A stretch of DNA of 64,000 nucleotides from Shimia sp. CNT1-13L.2 (GTDB lineage Bacteria > Pseudomonadota > Alphaproteobacteria > Rhodobacterales > Rhodobacteraceae). The notes beneath the pieces were generated by a model. The model was not told the DNA's origin. It ran no database searches and saw nothing but the letters and a program-made list of their open reading frames with translations. The stretch covers positions 1 to 64,000 of the forward strand of contig NZ_JANDJO010000010.1 in NCBI RefSeq assembly GCF_024331145.1, read 5' to 3'. Positions 60,796 through 64,000 of the stretch are shown in pieces. The translations under genes were made by a program, and so were the position numbers. Position 1 is the first letter of the stretch. Every line of letters begins with the position of its first letter.

Positions 60796-60843
60796 GCAAA
60801 TTTGCAAATCAAAGAAAATCAAGTGATTGCGAATTGCAAATCA
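60796..60843. promoter_or_regulatory. TTGCAAATCA repeats upstream of pccB
   Basis: TTGCAAATCA occurs at 60802-60811 and 60834-60843, 32 bp apart (about three helical turns). TTTGCAAA is exact at 60801-60808, GCAAATTTGC is a palindrome at 60796-60805, and ATTGCGAATTGCAAA lies at 60826-60840. As I recall, PccR of Rhodobacter sphaeroides binds TTTGCAAA-X4-TTTGCAAA; here the spacing differs. The repeats lie 65-112 bases before the pccB start. Confidence 0.55.
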
Positions 60844-60964
60844 GCTAACTTTCCCGAAGCAGTAAGAGATTGGCAATTTTTCTCCGACAAGAAATCTCGG
60901 GCGCACGAAGCAATCAGCCTATGGTATAATCCCACAAACACAACATCCGAGGAAGGACGCATAG

Positions 60965-62278
60965 ATGACTGTCACCGAAACGGAAATTCTGGATGGAATG
61001 CAATTTTCATTCCTGAATGGCAAAGACCCGATGAACACCACCGGGGCCCCCGCCCTGACGATCACCTATCAATACGCGGGCACCTCCGCCCCCGCCGACC
61101 TGCCAACGAGCTCGACCTACACCGGCTGGACCGCATTCACCGCGGCCGAGAAAGCGGCGATCCGCGACGCGATGGACCACATCGAAACCTTCCTGAACGT
61201 CAGCTTTGTCGAAGTGACCGGTGACTCCGACCCCGACATGAACATCGGCAACGTGTTCCTTCCGGGCTCTACCGCGGGCACCGGCGGATACTCCGCCTCC
61301 TCGATCGGCAACACCATTTCGCGCTACGACTCATATGTTGTGTACGACAACGGCCTGGCACTCGAAGGCGAAATGTCCCTCCTGCTGCACGAGCTCGGCC
61401 ATGCAATGGGCCTCAAACACCCGTTCAGCAGCCCAACCGTGCCTTCCGGATACGACAGCAACAAATATTCTCTGATGTCCTATACCGCGAACCCCGACAA
61501 CGGCGTCGACAGCGACGCGATGATGCTGTTCGACGTGTTCGCCCTCCAGGACATGTGGGGCGCTGCCAGCTACAACACCGGCAATACGTCTTATACGGCC
61601 CCGCGCAATTCGACGGTTGATCTGATCTGGGACACCGGCGGAACGGATGAACTCAATGCCTCTGCCAAGACAACCAAGGTGATCCTCGACCTGCGTGAAG
61701 GTGAATTCTCACAGTTTGGAACCTATGACGACGTCGTCATCGGCTATGGCGTCACGATCGAAAACGCCAAGGGCGGCAGCAAGGGGGACAAGATCACCGG
61801 CAACGATGTCCGCAACGTGCTGACCGGCAATGGCGGCTATGACACCATCCTCGGCAATGGCGGCAACGATGTTCTGAACGGCAACAAGGGCAACGACCGC
61901 ATGTTTGGCGGCCTCGGCAAGGACAACCTGCTGGGCGGCAAGGGGGCCGACAACCTCTTTGGCAACAAGGGCAACGACACCATCAAGGGCGGCCAAGGTG
62001 CCGACAAGATCAGGGGCGAAAAAGGCACCGACCAGCTTTATGGCAACGGCGGCGCCGACACCTTCATCTACAAGGCCGGTTACCATAAGGACGTGATCCA
62101 CGATTTTGCCGACGACATCGATACCCTCCAGATTTCAGGCCACGGCACCAAGGCCGCAATTCTTGGCCTTGCCAAGGAACAGAACGGCAATGTCATCTTT
62201 GATTTCGGCGGTGGCGACATCATCAACATCAAGAACATGACGATTGCCGACATCACCGACGATCTGATTGTGGTCTGA
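60965..62278 (+). CDS. RTX-repeat zinc metalloprotease (serralysin/matrixin-like), type I secreted
   Basis: 437 residues. The N-terminal protease domain (about 1-230) has the metzincin site HELGHAMGLKH at 142-152 and a Met-turn SLMSY (Met172). The C-terminal half has glycine/aspartate-rich nonapeptides from about residue 268 to 350 (GNGGYDTIL, GNGGNDVLN, GNKGNDRMF), then a C-terminal secretion region. There is no N-terminal signal, as expected for ABC (type I) secretion. Several repeats carry lysine in the third position. No secretion genes are nearby. The ATG at 60965 follows GAGGAAGGACG. Confidence 0.88.
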   Translation: MTVTETEILDGMQFSFLNGKDPMNTTGAPALTITYQYAGTSAPADLPTSSTYTGWTAFTAAEKAAIRDAMDHIETFLNVSFVEVTGDSDPDMNIGNVFLPGSTAGTGGYSASSIGNTISRYDSYVVYDNGLALEGEMSLLLHELGHAMGLKHPFSSPTVPSGYDSNKYSLMSYTANPDNGVDSDAMMLFDVFALQDMWGAASYNTGNTSYTAPRNSTVDLIWDTGGTDELNASAKTTKVILDLREGEFSQFGTYDDVVIGYGVTIENAKGGSKGDKITGNDVRNVLTGNGGYDTILGNGGNDVLNGNKGNDRMFGGLGKDNLLGGKGADNLFGNKGNDTIKGGQGADKIRGEKGTDQLYGNGGADTFIYKAGYHKDVIHDFADDIDTLQISGHGTKAAILGLAKEQNGNVIFDFGGGDIINIKNMTIADITDDLIVV

Positions 62279-62287
62279 TCTGAAAAC

Positions 62288-62308
62288 GCCGGGGCGCAAC
62301 GCCCCGGC
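62288..62308 (+). terminator. Terminator-like hairpin after the RTX protease gene
   Basis: GCCGGGGCG and CGCCCCGGC form a perfect 9-bp stem with loop CAA, ten bases after the stop. On the plus strand only AAGACG follows, so termination may be weak or factor-assisted. On the minus strand GTTTTC follows, but no minus-strand gene ends here. Confidence 0.6.
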
Positions 62309-62374
62309 AAGACGCCGCGACGTTATCACGCTCAAAGGTTGATCTGTTAAGCCTTTCCCCCTACCTCTGTCTGC

Positions 62375-63589
62375 ATGACGGACCGTCCCGAGGTGCGCTT
62401 TTTAGACCGCACCACCCCACCACATATTGGCACGCTTATCCTGCTCGCCGGGATTTCTGCCCTCTGCATGAACGTGTTCCTGCCATCGCTTCCGGGCATG
62501 GCCGTCTATTTCGATGCCGATTACAGCCTGATGCAGCTTTCGGTGGCGGTCTACCTCGCGGTCAACGCCGTCCTCCAGATCATCGTCGGCCCGATCTCTG
62601 ACAAGATGGGCCGCCGCCCCGTCATTCTCTGGGGCGTCGGGCTTTTCCTGCTGGCCACGCTGGGCTGTATCTATGCCCCCAATGCACAGGTCTTCCTTGC
62701 CTTCCGAATGGCGCAGGCCGTCGTGGTTGCCGCCATGGTTCTAAGCCGCGCCGTGGTGCGCGATATCGCACCAGCCGCACAGGCCGCTGCCCTGATCGGT
62801 TATGTCACGATGGGCATGTCGATTGTCCCGATGATCGGGCCGATGATCGGCGGCTTTCTCGATTCGACCTTCGACTGGCGCGCTAGTTTCTGGATGCTGT
62901 TCATCCTTGGCCTCGCCATCCTGATCCTCACCTGGTTCGACCTTGGCGAGACCAGCCGCAAAAGCGGCCTCTCCCTGACCCAGCAGTTCCGCGAATTCCC
63001 CGAACTGCTGACCAGCCCCCGCTTCTGGGGCTATTCCCTCGCCTCGGGCCTGTCCTCCGGCGCGTTCTTTGCCTATCTCGGCGGTGCCCCCTTCGTGGCA
63101 ACAGAGCTGTTTGGCCTGTCCCCGGCGATGATGGGCATCTACTTTGGCGCCCCCGCCGTGGGCTATTTCCTTGGCAACTGGGCCTCGGGGCGCTTTTCGG
63201 TGCGCCTTGGTGTCAACCGCATGGTGGCCTGGGGCTGCTATATCAACGCCGCTGGCGTCGCCATGTCGATGGTTGTTTTCCAGATGGGCTTTGGAACCGC
63301 CGAGAGCTTCTTTGGCTTCATGACCCTTGTGGGCATCGGCAACGGCATGAGCATTCCCAACGCCACCGCAGGCGCTCTCTCCGTGCGCCCCCACCTTGCC
63401 GGGACGGCCTCGGGCCTCAGTGGGTCCATCATGCTTGGGGGTGGCGCGGCCCTGTCGGCCCTGGCCGGCGCCCTCCTGACACCCGGCAGCGGGGCCTATC
63501 CCCTGCTCTGGATCATGCTTGCCACATCCGCCGCCGCCATAGGGGCCATAACCTATGTCGTATGGCGCGAACGCCGCCTCGGCCTCTAG
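62375..63589 (+). CDS. Bcr/CflA-family MFS drug exporter
   Basis: 404 residues with twelve predicted helices. The loop 2-3 motif is GPISDKMGRRPVILWG, and an intramembrane GYVTMGMSIVPMIGPMIGGF matches the Bcr/CflA antiporter motif. It exports small drugs in exchange for protons. The start has only weak upstream pairing. The stop overlaps the convergent TetR-family gene by four bases, so that regulator might control this pump. Confidence 0.88.
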   Translation: MTDRPEVRFLDRTTPPHIGTLILLAGISALCMNVFLPSLPGMAVYFDADYSLMQLSVAVYLAVNAVLQIIVGPISDKMGRRPVILWGVGLFLLATLGCIYAPNAQVFLAFRMAQAVVVAAMVLSRAVVRDIAPAAQAAALIGYVTMGMSIVPMIGPMIGGFLDSTFDWRASFWMLFILGLAILILTWFDLGETSRKSGLSLTQQFREFPELLTSPRFWGYSLASGLSSGAFFAYLGGAPFVATELFGLSPAMMGIYFGAPAVGYFLGNWASGRFSVRLGVNRMVAWGCYINAAGVAMSMVVFQMGFGTAESFFGFMTLVGIGNGMSIPNATAGALSVRPHLAGTASGLSGSIMLGGGAALSALAGALLTPGSGAYPLLWIMLATSAAAIGAITYVVWRERRLGL

Positions 63590-64000
63590 GAATCACGGCC
63601 TTCCCGCGCAACAAGCGCGGACAGAAAGCTCTCTTTCATCCCCGCAAGACGCCCCTCCCCCCAAACGCCAACCAGCGTCGCATCTGAAATCGCGAAATAA
63701 TTGATCGCCCCGATCGCCTGATAGGCCGCCGACGCCACCGCGTCGTCCGACTGCCCCGCGTAAAGCGGCGTCTCGCGCATCACCTCGACCATGTCATCAA
63801 GGAACCCGCGCAGAAACCACTTCTGGCTGGTCTTGGCGCGATCCGGATTGTCCAGCAACTCGCGCATGATCAATCGGGCATCCTCGGGACAGTCCTGCAT
63901 GTGCCGATGCAATGCCCCAAGCACCGCCTCAAGCCGCGCAACACCAGTGCCTTCCTGCGCCCTGACGCGCCCGACAACCTCATCGAAATGGCCGGCCATC
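63586..64000 (-). CDS. TetR-family regulator, C-terminal part (runs off the right edge)
   Basis: The visible 137 residues are the helical ligand-binding domain: LEAVLGALHRHMQDCPEDAR, LIMRELLDNPDRAKTSQKWF and AIGAINYFAISDATLVGVWG are typical. The Met at 63999 is probably internal, since a TetR needs a further 60 or so N-terminal residues with the helix-turn-helix, which lie outside. It is convergent with the exporter gene. The ligand is unknown. Confidence 0.8.
   Translation of the reverse strand, partial: MAGHFDEVVGRVRAQEGTGVARLEAVLGALHRHMQDCPEDARLIMRELLDNPDRAKTSQKWFLRGFLDDMVEVMRETPLYAGQSDDAVASAAYQAIGAINYFAISDATLVGVWGEGRLAGMKESFLSALVAREGRDS

Noticed and set aside
62288-62308. Minus-strand terminator at the RTX gene end
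   Set aside because: Although GTTTTC follows on that strand, no minus-strand gene ends here, so I list it only as a plus-strand hairpin.
1-64000. CRISPR arrays, insertion sequences, integrases and attachment sites
   Set aside because: No evenly spaced repeats of 25-40 bases, no transposase or integrase motifs, and no tRNA-linked direct repeats were seen.

Overview
The window looks like chromosomal DNA of a marine alphaproteobacterium of the family Rhodobacteraceae (Roseobacter group). This rests on high, even GC content, dense operons with ATGA-type overlaps, a complete sox cluster in the soxSRT / soxVWXYZABCDEF order, a cytoplasmic SoeABC sulfite dehydrogenase, the propionyl-CoA/methylmalonyl-CoA module, the single-permease LolCD type, an HdaA-type replication regulator, and many small proteins that I associate with this family. 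I see no tRNA or rRNA genes, insertion sequences, phage genes or CRISPR array. Base composition is uniform, and nothing marks a recent genomic island.

Layout. 1-2 kb: start of a glutaryl-CoA dehydrogenase gene, a class I aminotransferase and TrmO. 2.3-5.6 kb: the CydDC thiol exporter. 5.7-11.8 kb: soeABC and cysG, with three stacked inverted repeats in front of soeA. 11.9-16 kb: a TetR repressor and a divergent five-gene cassette (small exported peptide, NTF2-like protein, flavin/PNPOx-like protein, exported alpha/beta hydrolase, PhzF protein) with three matching operators. 15.9-19.9 kb: a large indolepyruvate-ferredoxin-oxidoreductase-type protein and a divergent Lrp/AsnC regulator. 20-32 kb: the sox region. 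32-41 kb: DNA glycosylase, C39-like peptidase, three tandem paralogous monoheme cytochromes with an FNR-type box, thioesterase, small DMT permease, lolCD, a DUF2937-like protein, a GDSL hydrolase, proS and a thiol-dioxygenase-like cupin. 41-51 kb: fasciclin protein, AI-2E-family permease, hdaA-ppk-ppx, TerB/J-domain protein, EEP nuclease, acetyltransferase, VOC protein and nhaA. 52-60.8 kb: the propionate module (methylmalonyl-CoA mutase, pccA, five small genes, pccB). 61-64 kb: an RTX metalloprotease, a Bcr/CflA exporter and the 3' part of a TetR gene.

How the parts work together. Periplasmic SoxXA, YZ, B and CD can oxidise thiosulfate to sulfate, with SoxVW and SoxS supplying thiols and SoxT moving sulfur compounds. 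Cytoplasmic SoeABC disposes of sulfite. The SoxR repressor gene carries two cysteines (42 and 108) spaced like the persulfide-sensing pair of SqrR. Exact ATTC-N8-GAAT sites lie before soxX and before soxB, and a terminator after soxA means soxBCDEF is probably a separately controlled unit. Propionyl-CoA is carboxylated by PccAB and rearranged by the mutase. The pcc genes are interrupted by small genes and by two intrinsic terminators. The position beside pccB where, as I recall, Rhodobacter keeps pccR holds an unrelated protease gene, although TTTGCAAA-type repeats remain at the pccB promoter.

Functions were assigned by reading motifs and from knowledge of the families, without database searches. 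Operator and terminator calls are by eye.
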